64,000 bases of DNA. Source: Kistimonas sp964291485. Its GTDB lineage: Bacteria; Pseudomonadota; Gammaproteobacteria; Pseudomonadales; Endozoicomonadaceae. The translations under genes were made by a program, and so were the position numbers. The notes below the pieces were generated by a model. That model was not told where the DNA came from. It saw nothing but the letters and a program-made list of their open reading frames with translations, and searched no databases. Below, in pieces: positions 17,901-26,800 of this stretch; within the stretch, counting starts at the first letter, position 1; each line of letters begins with the position of its first letter. The DNA lies in contig OZ220224.1 in the NCBI GenBank assembly GCA_964291485.2, positions 2,914,001 through 2,978,000 on the forward strand, given 5' to 3'.

Positions 17901-20900
17901 ATTGGCTGTTCATAAAGAAACAGGCGAAATAGACTCACTGAATCAACTATACAATGATCATGTACTGAAATGCCAAAAGCCATCTACAGAAAGACTAAAA
18001 AATCTCAACGGTGTTTTGCAAACAGCATATTACGTTCATGGCATTCCAGAAGATGACATTATCACTTCATGCACAGAAGCCATGACCCGACTGGAAATAC
18101 ATGTAGAAAGAAATCATACTTGCTCACGTATTTTTCTGATGTTCTCAGATTTATACGAAAAAATCAGCGATCAACCTCAACTAAACAGATTAACACATCA
18201 TTTAGAAGACCTGTTTACTATTCAAGCCTATAGACGGCATTTCCATGAGGCTTTGTATTTAATAGAATCAATATGCAAATTAAAACCCAGTAAAAATTTA
18301 AAATTTGCAGTAGTCATGGAATCAAGCGTAACTACCTATTTCTCAATCCAGTCAGATGCGTTAGGTGTGGATATATATAGTGTACTCTATTCATTAGAGA
18401 TGCTAAAAAAATTCATGATAACGCTATCAGACTCGCCCTTAAAGTATTCAACATTGCATCTGCAGCTCTACAGAAATCATTTGCATTATATTTCAAAGCA
18501 CTCTTTATATTGCAAAGCTGCCTTTTTCAATAATCCCTCGTCTACTATTGAAGAAACGTCACTAATGCTCAATCACCTGATGCAAAAATATGGCACTGAA
18601 GAACTCTCGAATTTATTACAGGGAACTATCGAAACACTGTACCAGCAAGATTGTATACTCTTCGCTGCCCAGATTATGACATGGCAAATCGAGCAACCTA
18701 TAGCAGAACTTAAACCGTTTGTGCCACACCTGAACAAAGTGCCAGATCTTTATGAAAGGCTGAAATGGGATCCAAGCGGTTCAGGCACGGTATTCATGCG
18801 AATGTACAAATTCGCGCGTGAACGTATGCAAATACAAGCCAATACCAGAATGCGTCTAGGCCAAAACATGGAAAAACTTTCAAGTCAGCATGACGACTAT
18901 CCTCAGTGGACACAGTGCTTAACACCTGACACCGACAAAAAGGATGTTGCTTTCTGGACAGCAAAGCCAGCCGAGCGGTCAGTAGAGATAGGAGCCTGTA
19001 AAGCAGCCAGAATGGAAATGCATCATCCTGATATCCGCAGTGATCAGTTAGATCAGATTGAAGCCTGCAATACTAACTTTGATGAAAAGCTATCAGCCAG
19101 CATGGAAGATCTTTATTTCATGTCAGGAGAGGGGGCCGAAGAAACAGAGACTTTTGAAGATACTCTGAATAAGCTAAAAAAACTGTCATTTCATGATGTC
19201 GCACAAAAATTACTTGATGCATATAATGATATAAAAAACAAACAAATACTATTAACAAAACATCGGGAAACTGTATTAAACACAGCAAAGTTTTTTGTTA
19301 TTGCTAGTGAAACTATCGTATCGTTAGGCGAGTACATGAGTATAGAAGATATAATACCACCCGGCATTGATCTGCAAGAAAATAAAGTAACTATCCTCAT
19401 GATTAGTATAGAAGCATACAAGCAAGCACTCTACATGCAGCTGATTTATTGCATAATTGTTAACACATTTGGGAAAGATCAAGCCAACCTATTTCTTGGC
19501 GCGAATATACCTAGACCAGATATATCAAAAATTGCGAATTACTGGGAAAATCTCTCAAAAGAGCTCATCAGGTTGAACCAAATCGATACTGATACAGCGA
19601 AAGAGATCTGTTATGAAGCTGAAACCCTGTTCCACGAACATCATAATGTTCTATTCCAGCTTGCTGCACAGCAAAAGGGTTTCTATACACACAATACCGA
19701 TTTCCTTCAACACAGAGCAAGGTGTCTCAGTATTGCCGGATACCACGAAAGCGCCCTGGAAATGTTAGACATCTTTTTAAGCTCCCTGACAAAACATAAA
19801 GACTATCCACAAGCTGTCGCAGAACATGCTTACCCCATACCCACCGGTTTTCTGGATACATTCTTTGCCCTATGCATCCAGCATATGCGTGGATTAGAGT
19901 CCCCAGATTCCAGCGATACTGAAAAAGCGCTCATGCAGACTAAAGCAATCAGTGACTTTACCCACACCTTTGAAAATGCACTAAAAGCGCTTGAGCTACT
20001 CACTCAAAACCCGAAGACACCGGATAATTTAAAAGTAAGAACGATGGTAGCCTGCAGAGATGCAGTAGATAAGACTCGCAAAAAAAATAGCCATTATATT
20101 GCTCAGGGGCTTTACCGAGATACGCTTCAAAGTGTCATGTCTGACATCGAAAAAACAGTCCCAATGGACCATAATTTGTTTGAAACATGCTTAAAACAGC
20201 AAATCTACAGCAGCAACGTTAACTCACTGGAAAACGAAACAGGCATGGCAATAAGAACATTGGAAACCTTAATGCCAAAAATAGAAGCCGCTCAAACACC
20301 AGAAGGCAGCGCACAATCGCTCATTAACATTACACAAGACAATCTATTGAAGTTATCTGCATGCATACAAAAACTGCACGAATATTATAGACAGATGCAT
20401 CAACACATGTGTTATACATTTTCATACGCAGAAGTCAAAACTGATGCAGGGAACACAATTATCGTTTTAACAAAAAAATGCATCACCTTAGAAAACCTGG
20501 CAAAAAGATTATTTTTACCCATTCAAAAAAATATAACAGGATCGATTCAAACCGAACATTTAGTTGAACTAAACAAATGCCATTCCAACATGCATATGTA
20601 TGCTGAAACAGTAGCATGGCTGAAGCTAGTCACCTCCCTTCCTGCAGAGATTGTCCACTCTATCAATTTCAAAGAACTGGAAGAAAGCTTAAGAAAAAAG
20701 CTATACCACACAAAAAAACTCATAGATGAAAAAACACCTATACCAGCAAGTGAAAAGTTACCTAGATTTTTAATAGATATCGTATTTGTACAATGCTCTG
20801 CTTATCTTGATTTCAAATCGGCTTGTGAAGCACTTAATATTTATATGAAATGCGTAAAAAACCAAAACCCCGAATTCGAAAAAACAGAGAATATAGTGAA

Positions 20901-21231
20901 GGGAGACCCTCTAAAATTCTTACATCAAAAATTCATGCAATATTTTCAAGCGTCAGAATCAAGCATAAAGGCCATCAGTAATGATCTGGAACACAAACAC
21001 CAATCTAAAATGTTCAACATTTTAACTATGCATTGTGACACGATGAATATTATTAGATCGCTTGCAAGAGACCGTAGCTTTGAACATGCAGATCAATTCA
21101 AAGGTATAGTCGATGACTCAATGTTCAAAAAACTGCAAAAATTGGAAAATAAAATAAATCGGCACAGGGCAAATTACCAGGGGGAAGAACGGCATCTAGT
21201 CAAACAATTCATGCACTCAAGAAAACGATAA
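14914..21231 (+). CDS. Giant AT-rich effector-like protein A (helical repeats)
   Basis: About 2105 residues, family not recognised. Layout: a probably folded N-terminal domain (about 1-350); a disordered linker (about 350-830) with three tandem 70-residue repeats (16180-16806); a very basic cluster at about 16996-17073 that resembles a nuclear localisation signal; then over 1250 residues of helical sequence with coiled-coil and TPR/HEAT-like stretches (for example HFHEALYLIESICKL and AGYHESALEMLDIFLSSL). There is no signal peptide or transmembrane segment. Base composition is visibly AT-rich next to tusE. Layout resembles protein B at 23823. Start: ATG 14914 or TTG 14905; neither has a good Shine-Dalgarno. 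It is probably a secreted host-directed protein (type III or similar), but this is inference. Confidence 0.75.
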   Translation: MLEQPTRLIAVSIKASENYFVKPDVEHEPQIPREFYLEIKRLDCLIPDLSQLSLKDIYDYIPYVISVLVKHQNPEKRPILDGGHALYHHLTTKLKDCFDEYIQFYSSRETTKTDGLIPTPFLTDIDLLDRYYSSLDSDIKEDFLKDLATCIDYGLGSYRNLVAAILSDPVEISDFETYKNRSDKNQRVTIRRTLKSRSLSIVSLKYPYIHKPGADPILDGTFIIRVDFNYGSRHLEAHHSQNVSINGHETLMPVRSLERILFNHYYSLKYNPPGEKTARKFSNRLQLIQYAIDKGIDTGLSDLTKFFIKDALTIGPFTIQPEETTLVLTEVEGGFDYANTVCFRKQKASTQQENRDRERIPSPLKELKEVTTLVEKRPPDSEPVSVPQIVDPTIQHAHKLRGKYEIEPEERAQTELTVNTGTAKIEPELLVSPESKMIATAFATTDVVQDALSKQAERLNIPGLDIKLGTPPSTTEPEDDSDETQVAVDPAPARVRAELILVPEPEMIDTSAASAALVREVPPKEREWLKIPRVDEKTGTPPTTKTKDNGDETELAVDAESPRVGTELIVIAEPEMIDASGVTAAIVQEVPSKEIEELDIPESEAEIGAQLLPTTKSKASADVMEDQEVALICDPALELAKDTLSSTSRSPTSMSPTLSVTTDILGSISSLEEAGIEADFASEEKTIPSEAPLSKHKQKQLRKRKTHKGKEKRRKDASKKETPKTAIDKKGQPATLTQQEVISSQEQATAETIILSEKEAASEKPQEKTQALATETPDTKSEATPAQQPKTPEAPSVKRKVRVPLQQRSPDELMKFIQESVSSLQTTVFRERRIFSPSEMRQLLVDLTDEEEHIKVLITVCETGLSKKQRAKWRTRLNNLSGVVRQSSINIEKLIVQIESIKKKQVDTGFIPQIRERSNVRTEFIIKIENLLSSQKTELSTPVKIKPESKQKTTEPFDRTIKDIEQILLTKLQTLQELHLQKANKLPLSKEQSGTLLAVHKETGEIDSLNQLYNDHVLKCQKPSTERLKNLNGVLQTAYYVHGIPEDDIITSCTEAMTRLEIHVERNHTCSRIFLMFSDLYEKISDQPQLNRLTHHLEDLFTIQAYRRHFHEALYLIESICKLKPSKNLKFAVVMESSVTTYFSIQSDALGVDIYSVLYSLEMLKKFMITLSDSPLKYSTLHLQLYRNHLHYISKHSLYCKAAFFNNPSSTIEETSLMLNHLMQKYGTEELSNLLQGTIETLYQQDCILFAAQIMTWQIEQPIAELKPFVPHLNKVPDLYERLKWDPSGSGTVFMRMYKFARERMQIQANTRMRLGQNMEKLSSQHDDYPQWTQCLTPDTDKKDVAFWTAKPAERSVEIGACKAARMEMHHPDIRSDQLDQIEACNTNFDEKLSASMEDLYFMSGEGAEETETFEDTLNKLKKLSFHDVAQKLLDAYNDIKNKQILLTKHRETVLNTAKFFVIASETIVSLGEYMSIEDIIPPGIDLQENKVTILMISIEAYKQALYMQLIYCIIVNTFGKDQANLFLGANIPRPDISKIANYWENLSKELIRLNQIDTDTAKEICYEAETLFHEHHNVLFQLAAQQKGFYTHNTDFLQHRARCLSIAGYHESALEMLDIFLSSLTKHKDYPQAVAEHAYPIPTGFLDTFFALCIQHMRGLESPDSSDTEKALMQTKAISDFTHTFENALKALELLTQNPKTPDNLKVRTMVACRDAVDKTRKKNSHYIAQGLYRDTLQSVMSDIEKTVPMDHNLFETCLKQQIYSSNVNSLENETGMAIRTLETLMPKIEAAQTPEGSAQSLINITQDNLLKLSACIQKLHEYYRQMHQHMCYTFSYAEVKTDAGNTIIVLTKKCITLENLAKRLFLPIQKNITGSIQTEHLVELNKCHSNMHMYAETVAWLKLVTSLPAEIVHSINFKELEESLRKKLYHTKKLIDEKTPIPASEKLPRFLIDIVFVQCSAYLDFKSACEALNIYMKCVKNQNPEFEKTENIVKGDPLKFLHQKFMQYFQASESSIKAISNDLEHKHQSKMFNILTMHCDTMNIIRSLARDRSFEHADQFKGIVDDSMFKKLQKLENKINRHRANYQGEERHLVKQFMHSRKR
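16180..16806 (+). repeat. Three tandem ~70-residue repeats inside protein A
   Basis: Copies begin at about 16180, 16390 and 16597 (210, 207 and about 210 bases). Each reads E-L-(I/L)-V-x(2)-E-(P/S)-(E/K)-M-I-(D/A), then an Ala/Ser/Thr stretch, V-x-(E/D)-(V/A)-(P/L)-x-K, L-x-IP, and an acidic end with DETxxAVD in the first two copies. Copies 2 and 3 are most alike. All lie in the low-complexity linker and have already diverged at the DNA level. Confidence 0.85.
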
Positions 21232-21383
21232 AGATTATACATCTCATCGTCCGGGAAGAAATGCCTACGACATAACATTCAACTGCAGACTGCCATCCAC
21301 ATTCATGTTTAAGCAAAAAATCGTGCTTTGCCTGACATAAAAAAATTGACAGAATAGGCCGCACTGCCCGAGAAGAAGTAAAA

Positions 21384-22256
21384 ATGGCACATAATCAAAA
21401 TACAACCCTGGGTATACTCTTCGGTCTCGCCACCGCCATTGTTGGCAGCCTTGCGGGCGCTGCCACCAAGCACCTTGCTGGTACCGTCTCCGTTGCGCAG
21501 ATAGTCTGCTTTCAATACCTGTTGAGCTGTCTGATCTGTACGCCATGGATCGTGAAGCATGGTCTTCACAGCTTAAAAACCGAACGTTTTGGTCAACACC
21601 TTATCCGGGGACTTGCAGGCTGGGCCTGTTTCTATACCTATTATCTTGCGCTGGCTCATACGCCCCTGGTAGACGCCGTCCTGTTACGTAATTCAGCACC
21701 GTTGTGGGTACCACTGGTTGTACTGTGCTGGAGCAGAATCATGGTCCCTCGTAACCGCTGGCTTCCCATGGGAATCGGGTTTATCGGTGTAGTACTGGTA
21801 TTGCAGCCGGGTAATGATGCGATTGGCTCATGGCACCTGGTCGGTGCACTTTCCGGTTTAACACTCGCCATTTCTATGGTCGGAACCCGTCGGTTATCAG
21901 AAACAGAACCAACCCAACGTATCCTCTTCTATTATTTCTTCATCTCATTTGTCACCAGCATTCCACTGGCCGCACACAGTTGGCAGCCGATTGCAGCCAG
22001 TGACTGGCCACTGATGGTCTTTGTTGGCTGCTCCATTTACCTGCTGATGTTTTTTTATACCAAGGCTTACAGCTACGCACCGGCCAGCCTGGTGTCGCCG
22101 TTAACCTATTTCAGCGTGGTCTTTGCCGGTTTAATCGGCTGGCTGATCTGGGATGATACACCAGGGCTGATGAGTCTTGTCGGTATGAGTCTTGTCATCA
22201 TGGGTGGCCTGCTGACAGTCTTACTGGGTAAAACCCAACCAGCTCGTTCTAGATGA
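21384..22256 (+). CDS. EamA-type drug/metabolite exporter (DMT superfamily)
   Basis: A 290-residue inner-membrane protein with ten predicted transmembrane helices in two EamA repeats. The first spans GILFGLATAIVGSLAGAATK to about residue 140. The second covers LVGALSGLTLAISMVGTRRLS to the end. The PLWVPLVVLCWSRI and SLVSPLTYFSVVFAGLIGWLIWDD segments are typical. Substrate unknown; relatives export amino acids, nucleobases or S-adenosylmethionine. It lies 150 bases after giant gene A and has ordinary base composition, marking the edge of the AT-rich insert. Confidence 0.87.
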   Translation: MAHNQNTTLGILFGLATAIVGSLAGAATKHLAGTVSVAQIVCFQYLLSCLICTPWIVKHGLHSLKTERFGQHLIRGLAGWACFYTYYLALAHTPLVDAVLLRNSAPLWVPLVVLCWSRIMVPRNRWLPMGIGFIGVVLVLQPGNDAIGSWHLVGALSGLTLAISMVGTRRLSETEPTQRILFYYFFISFVTSIPLAAHSWQPIAASDWPLMVFVGCSIYLLMFFYTKAYSYAPASLVSPLTYFSVVFAGLIGWLIWDDTPGLMSLVGMSLVIMGGLLTVLLGKTQPARSR

Positions 22257-22351
22257 ACTATGGCCACAGAACAGTTCAAATGATCAACGCGACTTCCAAC
22301 AAAGGGTTGCCGCCAGTAAAATTAGCGATTTAGCAGGAACCGTGACAAGGA

Positions 22352-22741
22352 ATGACTACTCACCAATACATGATTGCCTGGGCCGTTTACCTGATCGGCG
22401 CGCTGGGCTGCCTGGCGGTCTGGTGGCGCATGACCCGCCCCTTTGGACAAGGCTTTCCCCGCCGTTTTCTCCGTTTGATTGCTGCATTTGCAATCCTGAC
22501 ACCGGCCATATCAAACCCTGGCATGGGTTTCATGGGCCCAGCGCTGCTGGTCTGCCTCTTTGATGGCCTCTCCCATGGACCTGAAGCCATGCTGCGCACA
22601 ACGCCAGTCATATTTATTGCTTTGCTGGTTGCCACACTATTGGCAGCACTGGGTGGCTTGTTTATCAAAACGCCGAAAAATGATCGTAATACCGAGCAAT
22701 CTAAGAGCCCCAACACCCCTCGAAAGGAACCTGCGCTCTAA
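22352..22741 (+). CDS. Small inner-membrane protein of unknown function
   Basis: A 129-residue protein with three to four transmembrane helices: YMIAWAVYLIGALGCLAVWW, RLIAAFAILTPAI, MGPALLVCLFDGL and PVIFIALLVATLLAALGGLFI. A polar, Pro- and Lys-rich cytoplasmic tail of about 28 residues follows. I recall similar conserved membrane proteins in Pseudomonas next to the same type of amidotransferase, but no function is known. It is 95 bases from the next gene, possibly one transcript. Confidence 0.7.
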   Translation: MTTHQYMIAWAVYLIGALGCLAVWWRMTRPFGQGFPRRFLRLIAAFAILTPAISNPGMGFMGPALLVCLFDGLSHGPEAMLRTTPVIFIALLVATLLAALGGLFIKTPKNDRNTEQSKSPNTPRKEPAL

Positions 22742-22835
22742 GCATTCGCCTGATATCATGACGTCAGATACCACGTGCTGCCGGTTCATCATGCAGCACA
22801 ATCGACAAGAAGTACCGAAGTACGGATAAACCATC

Positions 22836-23612
22836 ATGTGTGAACTGCTTGGCATGAGCGCCAACGTGCCAACCGATATCTGTTTTAGCTTTACTGGTCT
22901 GATGCAGCGTGGCGGTCGCACCGGACCCCACCGCGATGGTTGGGGTATCGCATTTTATGAAGGCAAGGGTGTCCGGGAATTTCGCGACCCCAGCCCAAGT
23001 TGTGACTCCGAAATTGCGCGCCTGGTGCAAAACTACCCCATTAAAAGCCAAATCGTCATCAGCCACATTCGCCAGGCGAACGCTGGCCGCGTCTGCCTTG
23101 AAAATACCCATCCTTTTATGCGGGAATTGTGGGGGCGCTACTGGACCTTTGCCCATAACGGTCAAGTGCCAGGCATTCGGAGCAAAACACTAAAACATTA
23201 CTTACCCGTGGGTACAACAGACAGTGAACATGCGTTTTGCTGGCTCATGGATCAGATTCGCGAGCGGTTTCCAATGCCTCCAAAGCGTCAGTCGACACTG
23301 TGGCGTTTCATTCACCAGTGCTGTGAGCACTTACGAGAACTCGGTGTATACAATATGCTACTGAGTGACTCCCGCGTACTCGGCAGTTACTGCAGCACCA
23401 AGTTGTGTTGGATTACCCGTAAAGCGCCATTTACCACTGCCGAGCTGAAAGATGCTGATGTCACTATCGATTTCAGGCAAGAAACAACACCTGAGGATAT
23501 TGTCTCTATCATCGCAACAGAACCATTAACGAATAATGAACAATGGCACCATATGAAAGCGGGTGAAATGACTGTTTTCAGGAAGGGTGACGTGCTGCAA
23601 GCCATTCATTAA
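22836..23612 (+). CDS. Class II glutamine amidotransferase (YafJ-like)
   Basis: A 258-residue single-domain Ntn amidotransferase. Cys2, exposed after removal of Met1 (MCELLGMSAN), is the expected nucleophile. The fold is shown by GLMQRGGRTGPHRDGWGIAFYEG, then ISHIRQANAGRVCLENTHPF and WTFAHNGQVPG, then GTTDSEHAFCWLMDQI. These match E. coli YafJ and DUF3700-like amidotransferases, whose acceptor substrate is unknown. No partner synthase domain is fused. A terminator follows directly. Confidence 0.9.
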   Translation: MCELLGMSANVPTDICFSFTGLMQRGGRTGPHRDGWGIAFYEGKGVREFRDPSPSCDSEIARLVQNYPIKSQIVISHIRQANAGRVCLENTHPFMRELWGRYWTFAHNGQVPGIRSKTLKHYLPVGTTDSEHAFCWLMDQIRERFPMPPKRQSTLWRFIHQCCEHLRELGVYNMLLSDSRVLGSYCSTKLCWITRKAPFTTAELKDADVTIDFRQETTPEDIVSIIATEPLTNNEQWHHMKAGEMTVFRKGDVLQAIH

Positions 23613-23617
23613 ATGAC

Positions 23618-23641
23618 AAAGGTCCTTTTACAAGGACCTTT
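23618..23641 (+). terminator. Terminator after the amidotransferase gene
   Basis: AAAGGTCCTT and AAGGACCTTT form a perfect 10-bp stem with a TTAC loop, five bases after the stop codon. The 3' T run is short, being part of the stem. Confidence 0.7.
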
Positions 23642-23822
23642 ACATCAATAGCTTTAACTTTCATAGCGAACATACACGGATATAAAAACGCCATAATGCA
23701 TGGTTAATAACGATTTTTAAACTATAGATTTTATTAGTCAGCCATATGGACAGTCTAGTCATAGGCATCGAACCTTTTTATATAAAACAATTCCAATTTC
23801 ACTTATCTTCAGGATATGAATT

Positions 23823-26800
23823 ATGCAATCAGGTGGCCAGATTAGTTCGAGCTCTGCAACCTATCCAGCAGTTACGCAGGCTCCAAACATTTCGATATAT
23901 AAATACACATTAGCATCTGGCAATATTATTCAAGGCCCTATGCCATTTTTACACTACTGCAATATGTCTCAAACACAGAACTGGGACTTTAAAGCAGCCT
24001 CTATAGCTTACATTAAGATGGCATTAGACCACTACCTCGCCAGTCAAGTGCAAGGAGATATCGCGATCAGTGGATATACTGGGCTTGCCTGCAGACTTGA
24101 AAACGATGTACCTGATTTATTTCAAGTGGTGCTTCAACACTTATGGCACCTGCACCCTATTCTAAATGAAGTCGTCGCAAAAAAAATATTAAAACTGAAA
24201 ACTTCATTCGTGGATCATCATGCCAGAGATATACATAGCTATTTAATGCAGGTTCTATCGAACCATGGAGACATATCAATTCTTCCACTATCAACATTCA
24301 ATCCAGCAAGTGAACAAGCTATGGCTTCATGCACAACAAGTAATTTCTGTATTGACTCAAAACAAGGACTTTTATATGAGGTAGAAGTATCAGATACACA
24401 TATCCCACATTCCTTGAACAAAGACTATCCCTACTCGCAGGAACATCTGATGATACCAGCGACACTGAAAAGTCCTCGCGAGCAACCTTTTTTTTACTTG
24501 CCAGTGATCAGTATCAATGAATTTACGAGCGATATAATCCAAAAGCTCAGCCAGCAACATATGATTGAAAGTCTGCGTAAGCAGCATATCGCCACACTGG
24601 AGTGTTTAATGGACATTGATAGGAACCTACTCAGATTTCAATTATTACGTAGAGAACAAGTACACCTTATATTAAGCCTTATAAGCTATATTAATAATCC
24701 CAATAGGATGTCACCAGATGCAGCACACTATCTACAGCAACATGGCATTATATTGAAAGAAACCTGCAGAATAGTAACGAATGTTGACATGAGCACTATG
24801 CAGTCAACATATAGTGGCCAAGACGCACAAAGGGAAAAACAAACGACAACTATTGCGTCCAGATTAGTTCAAGTGGAACTGGGAGATGCAAAATACACGC
24901 GCGTAGACGTCAAATACGTACAAACAGATAAAATTGATATCAGCACAATTGAAGAAGAGAGCCAAACTGAAACCGTAGTAACGGCGACTAATGGAACAAA
25001 AACAGATGCAACGGTTTATCGAACAATCGGTAGCCAAGCCAAAACAACAACATCAATCGAAACCCAAACACGAAAAGATGAAATGCCTTTTTGTACAGCC
25101 GAAACCCAAACAATAGCACCACCATCAGTACTCAATATCGGTACACAAACACAAAAGATCATCAAGAAGAAGGAAGCTACTCAAGCAAAAAATAAACGTG
25201 ATAAGACCGTACAAACCAGATTTGTAGAAAGCAGTTCACCACCAAAACAAACAACGTCAATGCAACAGGGCACTCAAACGGATAAAAGCATTGGGTTTGC
25301 CTATCCGGCTGAAACAGTTGATGAGCCTGAGATGTTGACATTAGCTGGAGTCCGTATCTTCGAAACAGAAGAGGATGTAACACCAGCTTTACCAAGTCTG
25401 GCGACGACATCTGGGCCAGTAGGCGAACATACAGTAGAGACAATAGATAAAACTGATGCACCAACAACTGTAGGAAAGCCCTTAACGACCAAGTCTCTAC
25501 CAAATATTGAAAGCCCATCAGAACGCATGCCTATGGACGCTACTGAACGGGGCAAACGCTTAAGATTAACTAGCACACCTTATCCTAAAGAAGAGCGTAA
25601 AAAAAGAAAAAAACAATTTAAAGAAAGCCTTACCTCACTATCTAAAATGGTATCGCCTATTGCTAGAAGACGTTACATAAACACTGAAAATGTATTAAAA
25701 AAAATAAACACACTTCATTCTGCACTCGACAAAGACATTATGTATTTAAACGGTTTGCTAGATAAAGATCAAAATGGAACCGAGAAAATATTATCCATTC
25801 CAGCAACTGAGCTACACCTTATCAACAAGCTGGAAAACATAGCCCAAACATCAGAAAAATGCGCAATACTTCTTTGCCATATCGACAATACTACTGAAGA
25901 TAGAGAACAACTTGAAACATCAATAGAAATATTAACACGATCCGTATTGGAAGCGCATGAACTCATCATTGAATTATTAAGCTATATAAAATCAAGAGTA
26001 TCAACAGAAGATATCACATCGCATGCACAATGGTGCAAAGCAACTAGCGTAACATACAGCAAGCTATTAATTATTAGCTCAAACATAACAGTGATTGATC
26101 GAATTTTAAGCGAAGCAATAAAGCATACCAAGCATGAAAAAAAACACATGTGGTTAAGCCAGATAAAAACTTCCGTCGAAAATCAAAAGAGTATAACACA
26201 AAACTGCCAAGACCTATTCAATTGGCTTTCAGTGCCCGAGGCATTCAGAGCGTTAAATATGGATGAAATATGCCATGAACTCAATGAAACACTGAGCCAG
26301 CTAGAGATCTTTTTCTGGCATATAATATCTGAAAATAAAGACGACATACATTTATATGCTGATCTATTTTATAGAATGATGATTGGTTTACATGTTATAG
26401 GCAAGCATGAAGTCGCTCTAGATACACTGAACCTACACACTAGAAGAACACAAGACAACGCGAACTACACGCTAATTGTCTTTAGCAGCGAAGGAGAATA
26501 TTTTCCATCCGAAGAGTTTATACTCCACGTATGTCAGGATGTCGAAAATCGATTAAATACACTATACCCTCACATACCCTTAACAATAAGTAACTCAACC
26601 GATTACCTAAACGCATTACACTACTTCAAAATCGCTGAAACATATTTTACGTTCCAAACCATAGTGGCACTTCCCACCCCTGCGACCTTACCAAAAGTCT
26701 GGTGGGATAAAAAAATCGTGGAAAAACTCTCACCAGTCACTCAGCAACAAGTTTCTGAAATAACACAAAGAATATCGCAATATAATGAAAAACAACTTAC

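Noticed and set aside
14864..23712. Shared GTTAATAAC upstream of genes A (near 14864) and B (near 23703), with GTTAA also before C and D
   Set aside because: Considered as a common effector regulator site, but short GTTAA words are expected by chance in such AT-rich sequence and their distance to the starts varies.
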